Positions 25,367 to 31,894 of a stretch of DNA of 36,923 bases are shown one piece after another. This DNA is from JBBRZF01 sp038236965 (GTDB taxonomy: Bacteria > Acidobacteriota > Terriglobia > Terriglobales > Acidobacteriaceae), in NCBI GenBank assembly GCA_038236965.1, contig JBBRZF010000011.1:1-36923 (forward strand), in the 5' to 3' direction. The notes under the pieces are model-generated. The model was not told the origin of the DNA. It did not search any database and was given only the letters and a program-made list of their open reading frames with translations. Every line of letters starts with the position of its first letter. The first letter of the stretch is position 1. The translations under genes and the position numbers were made by a program.

Positions 25367-25965
25367 TAAATCACTCCGACCGGGAACGATTCCACCAGCC
25401 GTTCAAGATCGAGCGCCAGCGCCAGACGGTCCTCATGGCGCAGCATCCCACAACAGTGCGGCACATCCTTCGGAGCCGCTTCCGTCAACAACGGTTCCGT
25501 CGTGGTGTAAGTGCCGATCACTTCATCGGCCGCAATTCCCACCCTCAAATCGTTGCGGTCGCCTTCTCCGCGCAAGCAGGCTACGACGATATGTTTCGGC
25601 GGAAGGTCCGCACGCCTTACTTCCGTGAACGCAATATCCACGATGGGAACGATCGAACCGCGAAGGTTGAAGATGCCTATCAGGCACGCCGGACCAAGCG
25701 GAACCTTGGTCAGCTTCGGCCACTCCACAACCTCTTCCACATCCAGCACCGCAAAACAGAAGCGTTCGCGCCCGGCGCGGAAGATGATGTATTGCCGCTG
25801 CGGAAGACGCGCTTCCTGCGGTTCTTCGATATCACCCTCGTCGCCATCCGCCTCGGCAGCTTCGGCATTGGCCTGCGCGCGCACCGCAACGCCGGCCGCC
25901 AGTTCCGCTTCCCCTTGCTGCTCGTCGAGTTCGCGCTCTTCGTTCACGTCGCTGCTGTCCTTCAA
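25366..25965 (-). CDS. cheW: CheW-domain adaptor with acidic N-terminal extension (operon copy 1)
   Basis: In the 199-aa protein, the first 55 residues are strongly acidic and low-complexity (EERELDEQQGEAE, EADGDEGDIEEPQ). The CheW domain follows: QYIIFRAGRERFCFAVLDVEEVVEW, GIFNLRGSIVPIVDIA (the most conserved CheW stretch, better kept than in the other two copies), and LALALDLERLVES. It is the best candidate for the classic receptor-CheA coupler because it is next to the MCP. The start is TTG 25965 with AAGG 8 bases upstream; a GTG six codons later is an alternative. It begins 10 bases after the CheY stop. Confidence 0.87.
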   Translation of the reverse strand: MKDSSDVNEERELDEQQGEAELAAGVAVRAQANAEAAEADGDEGDIEEPQEARLPQRQYIIFRAGRERFCFAVLDVEEVVEWPKLTKVPLGPACLIGIFNLRGSIVPIVDIAFTEVRRADLPPKHIVVACLRGEGDRNDLRVGIAADEVIGTYTTTEPLLTEAAPKDVPHCCGMLRHEDRLALALDLERLVESFPVGVI

Positions 25966-25975
25966 AACTTTTGCC

Positions 25976-26347
25976 TTATCGCAACAGGCGTTGTACTTCG
26001 TTCACTAGCTGTTCCTTGGTGAAGGGCTTCACCACGTATCCGTCGGCCCCTTGCTGCTTTCCCCAGAACTTGTCGCTCTCGCCCGCCTTCGAGGTCACCA
26101 GCACAATGGGAATCCGTCCATACTCGTCGCTGTTCTTCAGGTCGCGGCAAGCTTGGAAGCCGTTGCGTCCCGGTATCACCACATCCAGCAGGATCAGTCC
26201 CGGACGCTCCACATCGATCATCTGCTCGATGCGACTGGAATCATGCACAGCCACTGGCCAATACCCGGCCTGTTCGAGATACGACTCCATCAGCCGAACT
26301 TCGGCTTGCGAGTCATCGACGATCATCACCTTCTTTAGTGTGGACAC
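25976..26347 (-). CDS. CheY/PilG-like single-domain response regulator
   Basis: The 123-aa protein is a stand-alone receiver: VMIVDDSQAEVRL (acidic pair), LILLDVVIPGRNGFQ (phospho-acceptor Asp), VLVTSKAG (Thr/Ser switch) and YVVKPFTKEQL (Lys-Pro). All catalytic residues are present. The VIPGRNGFQACRDLK form resembles PilG/PilH regulators more than flagellar CheY, in line with the operon type. The start is GTG 26347 with GGGAAG just upstream. A 127-base gap separates it from the upstream gene, the longest in the operon, so an internal promoter is possible; I found no convincing leftward -35/-10 pair there. Confidence 0.9.
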   Translation of the reverse strand: MSTLKKVMIVDDSQAEVRLMESYLEQAGYWPVAVHDSSRIEQMIDVERPGLILLDVVIPGRNGFQACRDLKNSDEYGRIPIVLVTSKAGESDKFWGKQQGADGYVVKPFTKEQLVNEVQRLLR

Positions 26348-26474
26348 AGTTCTTCCCGTACCAATCCGTTATTGAACTGCAATTGCGCAGCCATGCAGCA
26401 CCGCGCCTCGTATAATCGTGATACTTCGAACAAGCCGCTTCATTTCAGCAGCTTACATCGAAAAACAAAATCGC

Positions 26475-27158
26475 CTAACTGCTGCCGCCCACCACGTGAG
26501 ACGAAGTGTTCGTCTCACCCTGAGATTCTTTCTCAGCAAACAGCATCTCGCTGTCCAGCGACGAGAATCGTTGCAGCGTCTCGTGCATCCGCAGCGACAT
26601 GTCGTGAATGGTCTCCAACTGGTCTTTTACCTGCGCGGAAAATTGTTCCGGCTCCAGCAAAAGCAGTTCCGCGTTACCCAGCACCGAGGTCAGCGCATTA
26701 TTGATGCTGTGGCGGACGTCGAGCATATAGCGTCCCAGCACGGCGTACCGGTTATTCAGCACGATAGCCTGCTCGGCCTTCTTCGCCCTTGTCGAGGCTT
26801 CCACCCTTTTCAGACTTTCTGTCGCCAACAACACCACTGCGTCCAGCCAGCCTTCAAAGATCTGCAAAGCCAGCACCCGCGGATTCTGGTCGCGAACCGA
26901 TTGCAGCGTCCCCCCATCCTCAGCAATGCACAGGGTAGGTCGCGCCGGCGAATCCAGCGACTTCAGGATGGGACTCAGCCTTCCGCTGCGGATCGGCCCC
27001 ACGATAGCGACGTCGTAATTCGTGTTGACCGTACCGTTCCACAGATCGCTGTTCATCACCGTGAACGCCGGCACCGTGCGCTCTGATTGCCAGCGCGCTA
27101 ACACCATCCGCGGAAACTCCGCGTCATCCGCAATGATCAGGATATTTGGCTGATTCAA
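26475..27158 (-). CDS. Pseudo-receiver fused to an orphan histidine-kinase dimerisation domain (no ATPase)
   Basis: In the 227-aa protein, residues 1-110 have a receiver-like start (NILIIADDAEF) but Gly sits at the phospho-acceptor position (DVAIVGPIRSGRL). Residues 130-200 form a HisKA/DHp-like two-helix unit with H150 in DVRHSINNALTSVLGNAELL, close to the usual H-E-I-N-N-P-L-T H-box of kinases. The chain then ends, with no HATPase domain. It could be a phosphotransfer protein, a CheA-independent scaffold or a dominant partner of another kinase. The start is TTG 27158, which overlaps the preceding stop (TTGA) with GGGGAGAG upstream; the open frame to 27929 is a shadow of the upstream gene. 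The family name is not known to me. Confidence 0.75.
   Translation of the reverse strand: MNQPNILIIADDAEFPRMVLARWQSERTVPAFTVMNSDLWNGTVNTNYDVAIVGPIRSGRLSPILKSLDSPARPTLCIAEDGGTLQSVRDQNPRVLALQIFEGWLDAVVLLATESLKRVEASTRAKKAEQAIVLNNRYAVLGRYMLDVRHSINNALTSVLGNAELLLLEPEQFSAQVKDQLETIHDMSLRMHETLQRFSSLDSEMLFAEKESQGETNTSSHVVGGSS
26496..26518. repeat. Perfect 10-bp inverted repeat at the 3' end of the pseudo-receiver/DHp gene
   Basis: GTGAGACGAA-gtg-TTCGTCTCAC is a perfect hairpin with a 3-base loop, inside the last codons of the gene and 22 bases before its stop in transcription order. No T-run follows, so it is not a standard terminator. The TGAGACGA/TCGTCTCA core recurs at 29202-29226. Confidence 0.7.
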
Positions 27159-28648
27159 TTCGATCTCTCCCCTGCTACCAGCTTTTCCGCTTCGTCCATC
27201 AACGAGGTCAATCTTTTTCCGCTCGCAGCCAGGTTCACGGCCGCATCCACGTTCTTCGCGTCGCGCGACTGTGCGATGCACTCCTGCAAGACCGCCGCTT
27301 CCGCATGTGCGATCGCAAGCATGGAAATCAATTCCTTCGTCTCTTTCATTTCCAGCGCCCGACGCAGGCTTTCCGTCAGCAATGCGCGGATGGCCACCGT
27401 CCGCTGCAACGTGTCTGACAGGTCGTCTCCGCCCTTGATGAACGCCGCGACCTCCCACGACGAAAGCAGTACATCGCTCTTCCCCAAAGTCACTGTCGAT
27501 ATCGGCAGATGCTGCTTCAACAACTCGCCCGAGAACAGTTGCCCGGCAATCGTTTCCAGCGCGGCCTGCACATTCACCGCCACCGGTTCCGGCGCGCGCA
27601 GGCTCTGCAATACCTTCGCCGCATGTTCTTCCATCGCTGGCGCGGACTCGATGGCCGCCGCCTCTATCTCGTCGTTCACCGGTGGCGCCGCCTGCGAATC
27701 CACCATCGCAAGATGGTCGTCCGGCCCCAGCTCTTCCTCTTCCACCACGATCTGAACTTTCTTCGGCGGAGACGCTGCCAGCGCGCCTTCCAGCACCTTG
27801 CGCAGGTCGGCTATCAATTGAAAGGAATGTCCCGCCTGGTAATCCGCGCGATAGATGCTGCGCCAGTCGCGCACCACTCTGCGCAGGTCGGCGATCGGTT
27901 CTTCGCAGGCAAACTCCGTCTTCCTGCAATCCACCACCGTCACGTCGCGCGCTTCCAGTTCATTCAGCATTGCGTTGATGCGCTTCAAATCTTCCTGCAA
28001 CAAGCGCATGAACGACCGCCTCACCAGGAAGTTGTAACGCGTGAACGCCAGCAGCACTCCGGAACCGAAATACATTGGTCCCGCCTGCACCTTGATCGCG
28101 CGTCCTTGCGCCAGAATCCCTTCGCGCAACACATCGCCCAACGTAGCGCATTGACTTAACCGAACCAATAGCATTTCCAGCGCGCCCATAAAACTCGGCA
28201 GACGCAGTGACGCTTCGCCTATCACCGGTTCCAGCACCCGGGCCATGTCTTCCAGCCGCACCGTGCGGGTATGCATCTCGTCCGGCGCCACCTGCGAAAA
28301 ATATTGCACCAGCAGGTAATCCACTTTGTCGCGGTACTGTTCTACTTCATCATTCACGTTCAGGTAGCGGTGCAGCAACGCCCGCAGATTCTGTTCGGTG
28401 CCCAGCGATTCGGTCTGCAACACCTGCCGCAACTGCACAATGTCGGTCAATACGTCCATCTGCTCCAGCCACTGACGCATCGCCTTTACGCATTCCGCGT
28501 CCGCGCGGTCGATGGGCGATTCCAGTTCCTTGCACGGAGACACGCCCAGGTCGAAGCGTCGCAACACAGCCGCATAGACCGTATACACGCGGCGAGCGGC
28601 GCGCCATTCTGCGGCGACGTCCTTCAAGGTTGCGGCTGTGGCTGTCAT
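27155..28648 (-). CDS. Unknown 497-aa helical protein of the chemosensory operon
   Basis: I do not recognise this family. The 497 residues are almost entirely helical in character without membrane segments. Residues 1-290 form one helix-rich block (VEQYRDKVDYLLVQYFSQ, SFMRLLQEDLKRINAMLNELEARD). An acidic, Pro/Ala-rich linker follows at about 290-345 (VEEEELGPDDHLAM). A second helical block to the end has several Leu/Ala amphipathic helices. The sequence has no kinase, receiver or CheW motif. It is transcribed with the chemosensory genes: the ATG is 16 bases after the PilZ-like gene and its stop overlaps the next TTG start. A scaffold or output role is only a guess from position. Confidence 0.8.
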   Translation of the reverse strand: MTATAATLKDVAAEWRAARRVYTVYAAVLRRFDLGVSPCKELESPIDRADAECVKAMRQWLEQMDVLTDIVQLRQVLQTESLGTEQNLRALLHRYLNVNDEVEQYRDKVDYLLVQYFSQVAPDEMHTRTVRLEDMARVLEPVIGEASLRLPSFMGALEMLLVRLSQCATLGDVLREGILAQGRAIKVQAGPMYFGSGVLLAFTRYNFLVRRSFMRLLQEDLKRINAMLNELEARDVTVVDCRKTEFACEEPIADLRRVVRDWRSIYRADYQAGHSFQLIADLRKVLEGALAASPPKKVQIVVEEEELGPDDHLAMVDSQAAPPVNDEIEAAAIESAPAMEEHAAKVLQSLRAPEPVAVNVQAALETIAGQLFSGELLKQHLPISTVTLGKSDVLLSSWEVAAFIKGGDDLSDTLQRTVAIRALLTESLRRALEMKETKELISMLAIAHAEAAVLQECIAQSRDAKNVDAAVNLAASGKRLTSLMDEAEKLVAGERSN

Positions 28649-28664
28649 CTTGTTGCTGTCCTAA

Positions 28665-29030
28665 TTACGAAACCGGCTTAACGATCCAGTTAGCGACTTC
28701 GTGGTCGAAGCGCGCGGCAATCGCCGTCGATCCGTCATCCAGTTGCATCGCCACCACCGAAGCTTCGGCGTCCAGCGTTCCATCCGAATTCACCACCCGC
28801 AGTTGCGAGGCAAACTCCAGCGACATGTTCGACGCGAAGATCACTTCGCGCGGCGTGCCAAACTCGATCACCGTCTGCTCGCTCGAACCGACGTCGCCGG
28901 CTTCTCCCGCCGGCAGGTCGGTGCGCGTGATGCGGACCGGGATCCGCACCGGCGTTGCATCCGGAAAAAATTGCGCAAGCCTGCCCGTAGGGCTGCCAAC
29001 GATCGCTGTTGCCGTGGAGTTGTTATGCAC
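28665..29030 (-). CDS. Small PilZ-like domain protein
   Basis: The 121-aa protein has a beta-rich core with EFGTPREVIFASNMSLEFAS, LRVVNSDGTLDAEASVVAMQ and AARFDHEVANWIVKPV. The order polar loop, LEFAS-x-L-R-V, then V-A-MQ-x-DG-x-x-A-I-A-A-RF is like compact PilZ-type domains, but the R-x3-R and D/N-x-S-x2-G motifs that bind cyclic di-GMP are not clear. If it is PilZ-like it may be a non-binding member. It is the first gene of the chemosensory operon; start GTG 29030 has AGAGG 7 bases before it. I found no convincing promoter upstream in the 29031-29200 stretch. Confidence 0.65.
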   Translation of the reverse strand: MHNNSTATAIVGSPTGRLAQFFPDATPVRIPVRITRTDLPAGEAGDVGSSEQTVIEFGTPREVIFASNMSLEFASQLRVVNSDGTLDAEASVVAMQLDDGSTAIAARFDHEVANWIVKPVS

Positions 29031-29201
29031 CGATGCCTCTGCTGCTCTACCCGCCCATGCGGCAGGTTCTATGAGGTAGCGCCCTCCGCACTTGCGCGCA
29101 GAGAGACAACTTCATCTATGCAAGACCGTGGCCAAAGCCCGCGCCTACAATTTCAATCTTAAGTAGCTGATTTTGAGAGTGATGGAAGGAATTGTGTTCC
29201 C

Positions 29202-29242
29202 TGAGACGACCCGACTCCTCGTCTCATGAATGAGACTGTCTC
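29202..29242. promoter_or_regulatory. Two adjacent palindromes sharing TGAGAC half-sites upstream of the chemosensory operon
   Basis: TGAGACGA-N9-TCGTCTCA (29202-29226) is followed 4 bases later by TGAGAC-T-GTCTCA (29231-29243). Four TGAGAC half-sites in alternating orientation within 42 bases suggest binding by a dimeric regulator or a cruciform/hairpin. They lie 170-210 bases before the first operon start (GTG 29030). A regulator site is an inference. Confidence 0.4.
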
Positions 29243-29420
29243 ACGCGAAGCTCATTGACTGTGATTTCGGTATCGCGTTCTTTGCCGGTGAACTGTGAGC
29301 CGGAAGCACACGTTGTGCCGAGCAGTCGTACATGAAGATCAGTGCGTTGCAGGCACAGCAGCATTTCCCTGTGCCCCGTCGAGGTCGTCTTGGTAAAACA
29401 CCAAGAAACTGTAGGGTTGC
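29227..29420 (-). pseudogene. Degenerate RHS-repeat-associated core fragment
   Basis: On the minus strand, SQFTGKERDTE (29266-29298) is the hallmark of the RHS core domain, which normally continues into G-x-D-Y-F-G-A-R-Y-Y; here the reading turns into unrelated residues and stops at 29224. Further upstream, FLVFYQDDLDGAQ in another frame (about 29370-29405) resembles the F-Y-Q-D-H-L-G-T element that sits before GKERD in RHS proteins, and REMLLCLQRTDL continues it after a frame change. This is a frameshifted scrap of an RHS/YD-repeat gene, not an expressed protein. No complete RHS gene is in the window. Confidence 0.5.
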
Positions 29421-29773
29421 CGGACTGCCTTTCTCGGGAGGGCGAAGCGGAACGGAATCTCAAAATGCCCAAGTAGGACCCACATGATTGGCAGGGACGC
29501 TGAAAAAGACCTGCCCATCTGGAGGAATCAGCGTAATCATACGAGAACCCGGCGGGTGGCCCGTTCAAGCCTTCTTTTGGCTTGAGTGGGGCTCTCTCCA
29601 CCGCTATTCCCGCATTCTCCGTACAACTCCGCTCCGCCCTGTCCCAAATTCTTGTCAAGCCCCTCCGAGTCCTCAAAACCACCTAACCTGCTCATTCCAA
29701 AGCGAAAATTTTCCTCCGCAAGATGTCCAGTTGAACCCCTCCAATCTGTCATACTAGATATAGAGATCAAAAC

Positions 29774-29808
29774 AAGGCCGCGCCCCATCCGCGCGGCCTT
29801 TTGATTTT
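29774..29808. terminator. Strong bidirectional intrinsic terminator
   Basis: AAGGCCGCGC-N7-GCGCGGCCTT is a perfect 10-bp GC-rich stem (29774-29783 with 29791-29800). It is followed by TTGATTTTG on the plus strand and by GTTTTGATC on the minus strand. It can end leftward transcription of the HEGGH membrane-protein gene and rightward transcripts from the RHS scrap region. Confidence 0.8.
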
Positions 29809-29890
29809 GACTTTGCCCTTACTGGCAACTGCAACCGGCAACTGACTAACTGCCTTGTTTTCAATAATTTGATATCTAAAGCCATACAGC

Positions 29891-29927
29891 TCAATATTTT
29901 ACGAGGCTAATCCCCGTAAAATATTGA
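29891..29927. repeat. Perfect 13-bp AT-rich inverted repeat
   Basis: TCAATATTTTACG (29891-29903) and CGTAAAATATTGA (29915-29927) are perfect inverses with an 11-base loop. There is no T-run on either side in the right place, so it is not a typical terminator. It lies 43 bases beyond the stop of the leftward HEGGH gene; it could protect that mRNA 3' end, bind a dimer, or be a mobile-element end. Confidence 0.75.
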
Positions 29928-29970
29928 AAATAAACAACTTAAAAACGGACTCAACAGGGGGTACCCCACA

Positions 29971-30540
29971 TCAGTCCAGCTCAGTGTCCCAAGATTGCTG
30001 CCGTGAGAACGCCAACCACAACAGCCACCCAACCACGGACAGCATCCCAACCCAGCCTGCGAAGCACACGACCGCTTCAATCTGCTTGTCGTGCTGCAAC
30101 ATTCCCAGCGACGACAGGATGTTGAACCAGTCATGCGGAGAATCGCCTGCATCGCCAACGCTCACCAGCGGCAGAATCTGCTCCCGAGCATCGCCGATGT
30201 AAGTCGCCGTATAAAGGAAGTTCTCAAAGAAGACGAACGCGCAGAAGACGAATCCCGTCGTCTGCCTCATCACCAGGAAGTAAGTAGCCAGCAGCGCCGG
30301 AACCAGCCATTGCAGAAGTGTTCCACCCCACAATCCCAGCGTCTGCCCGAACCATCCGAACAGCAGATGTCCGCCTTCATGCACAACAAGGTTCACGTTA
30401 TCGATGAACAGGAATTCGCCGTGCTGCGAAAATGCATACATCATGAACAGCGCATAGCACGACCCCCAAACGCCAGCCTCTATGCGTCCCACTGAACGCA
30501 AAGGCTCATCGAATATCTCGCTGATCATCTCGCGCAACAT
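29971..30540 (-). CDS. Integral membrane protein with HEGGH (HExxH) motif, possible M50-like peptidase
   Basis: The 189-aa protein has about five hydrophobic helices. Within or next to the second lies NLVVHEGGHLLFGWFG (H54, E55, H58), the zinc-ligand HExxH pattern. As in site-2-type (M50) proteases, the motif sits in a membrane segment. A possible third ligand is in DAGDSPHDWFN (about residues 130-140). M50 proteins usually carry N/D-P-G as the third-ligand motif, which I do not see, so protease activity is uncertain. The ATG at 30540 has a weak Shine-Dalgarno; ATG four codons later is possible. It is flanked by terminators on both sides, so it is probably a single-gene unit. Confidence 0.75.
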   Translation of the reverse strand: MLREMISEIFDEPLRSVGRIEAGVWGSCYALFMMYAFSQHGEFLFIDNVNLVVHEGGHLLFGWFGQTLGLWGGTLLQWLVPALLATYFLVMRQTTGFVFCAFVFFENFLYTATYIGDAREQILPLVSVGDAGDSPHDWFNILSSLGMLQHDKQIEAVVCFAGWVGMLSVVGWLLWLAFSRQQSWDTELD

Positions 30541-30653
30541 GCGCGCCCAGCCTACAAGGTTTTGGCTTCCAGTGCTATTTCGAAATGCGTCACGACGCTT
30601 GCTGATCCCGCTGAATTCAAACGTCGAATCCTCACATTCTTCTCGCCAAAGGC

Positions 30654-30684
30654 AAACAAAAACCCCACTCGATGAGCAGGGTTT
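30654..30684 (-). terminator. Intrinsic terminator after the transsulfuration pair
   Basis: On the minus strand AAACCCTGCTC-atc-GAGTGGGGTTT forms an 11-bp stem with two G-U pairs, followed by TTTGTTT. It lies 35 bases beyond the stop of the PLP enzyme gene at 30719 and ends that operon. Confidence 0.75.
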
Positions 30685-30718
30685 CCGGTCCTGATGTTGA
30701 TTCGCTTCGCTGACTTTC

Positions 30719-31885
30719 TTACATCGCTCCCAGCGCCTGTTCCAAGTCTTCCAGAATGTCTTCCACTTCTTCCACGCCTACAGAGATGCGCACCATCCCA
30801 TCGGTGAGGCCAATCTCTTTTCTACCTTTGAAGCCCAGTGCCGCGTGCGTCATCGTCGCCGGATGCGAGATCAGCGTCTCGACTCCGCCCAGCGATTCGC
30901 CTAGGGTGCAGACGCGCACCTTCTTCAGCATCTTCTTCGCGTTCGCAAGCGAGCCTGTTTCAAACGTGATCATCGAACCGAAGCCCGACATCTGCGCTCG
31001 CGCCAACTCGTATTGCGGATGGTCCGGTAACCCCGGATAGAAAACCTTCTTCACCTTGCGATGTCCGTTAAGATATTCGGCCACGATGCGGCCGCTCTCG
31101 TCGTGTTGCTTCATGCGCACGGCCAGCGTTTTCACACCACGAAGAACCAGCCAGCACTCGAAGGGGCTCATGATGGCGCCTGCCGCTTTCTGAATGAACG
31201 CCAGTTTTTCCGCCTGCTCCGGCTTGGTGCAAACGATCACGCCACCCAAACCGTCAGAATGTCCGTTTAAAAATTTCGTTGTGGAGTGAAGCACCATGTC
31301 TGCACCCAAGGCAATCGGCTGCTGGAAATAGGGCGACATGAAAGTATTGTCCACCACTACTTCCGCGCCTTTTTTGTGTGCGATACGGCAGATAGCGGCG
31401 ATGTCGCTGAGGGTCATCAGCGGATTCGTCGGTGTCTCCACATAAACGTATTTCGTTTTTGCCGTGATGGCTCGCTCGGTGGCTTTCAGGTCGGCCGTAT
31501 CGACGTAGGTGAACTTCAGTCCGTAATTCGACAGCACCTGGTTGAAGAGGCGCGGCACGCCGCCATAGACGTTATTGGAGCAGACGATGTGGTCGCCGGC
31601 TTTCATGGTGGTGCAGAGCGCCGTCACGGCGGCCATCCCGCTGGCAAAGACGCGCGAAGCAATACCGCCTTCGAGCGAAGCCAGATTGGTCTCCAAACGA
31701 TCACGCGTCGGGTTCGTAACCCGGGCATATTCGTAGCCCATGCGCGGCTGTCCGATGCCATCTTGTGCATACGTGGAAGTCGCAAAAATAGGCGCTGAAA
31801 CCGCTCCTGTGGTCACATCTGGTTCCTGTCCATCGTGGATCGCGCGTGTCGCAAATCCGAACTTGCTCTTACTTTTCTTTGCCAT
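30719..31885 (-). CDS. Cystathionine gamma-synthase/gamma-lyase family PLP enzyme
   Basis: This 388-aa Cys/Met-metabolism PLP enzyme has the cofactor Lys K204 in VLHSTTKFLNGHSD, the phosphate-loop FASGMAA (about 80-86), YEYARVTNPTRDRLE (51-65, the Tyr/Arg that reach across the dimer) and VVVDNTF (176-182). The C-terminus has SLGGVETLISHPATMTHA, shared by gamma-synthases and gamma-lyases. The upstream gene (9-base gap) is a cysteine/cystathionine beta-synthase, and this pair is the usual reverse transsulfuration set (homocysteine to cystathionine to cysteine), favouring gamma-lyase. Gamma-synthase for methionine synthesis cannot be excluded from sequence alone. ATG 31885 has AAGGA 6 bases upstream. 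Confidence 0.9.
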   Translation of the reverse strand: MAKKSKSKFGFATRAIHDGQEPDVTTGAVSAPIFATSTYAQDGIGQPRMGYEYARVTNPTRDRLETNLASLEGGIASRVFASGMAAVTALCTTMKAGDHIVCSNNVYGGVPRLFNQVLSNYGLKFTYVDTADLKATERAITAKTKYVYVETPTNPLMTLSDIAAICRIAHKKGAEVVVDNTFMSPYFQQPIALGADMVLHSTTKFLNGHSDGLGGVIVCTKPEQAEKLAFIQKAAGAIMSPFECWLVLRGVKTLAVRMKQHDESGRIVAEYLNGHRKVKKVFYPGLPDHPQYELARAQMSGFGSMITFETGSLANAKKMLKKVRVCTLGESLGGVETLISHPATMTHAALGFKGRKEIGLTDGMVRISVGVEEVEDILEDLEQALGAM

Positions 31886-31894
31886 GATTTCCTT

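Larger units (their letters stand above)
29031..29970. other. 940-base stretch without an intact gene
   Basis: No convincing coding frame spans it. From left to right: the upstream leader of the chemosensory operon (29031-29200); two interlocked palindromes (29202-29242); a decayed RHS core fragment (29227-29420); sequence without recognisable content (29420-29730); a weak promoter-like pair (29731-29760) and a strong bidirectional terminator (29774-29800); a GGCAACTG repeat (29824 and 29837); a 13-bp perfect inverted repeat (29891-29927); and the palindrome GGGGTACCCC (29957-29966). Confidence 0.7.

Noticed and set aside
26412..26417. Rightward TATAAT in the gap between the DHp gene and cheY
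   Set aside because: No -35 at a proper distance (TTGCGC is 22 bases away), and it would drive antisense transcription into the DHp gene.
27159..27929. Upstream extension of the pseudo-receiver/DHp frame
   Set aside because: Gly/Arg-rich shadow of the unknown 497-aa gene; the TTG at 27158 with GGGGAGAG and a TTGA overlap is a better start.
29488..29757. An 89-codon rightward frame in the gene-free stretch
   Set aside because: Pro/Ser-rich, no motif, no ribosome-binding site, and it ends in the promoter/terminator element.
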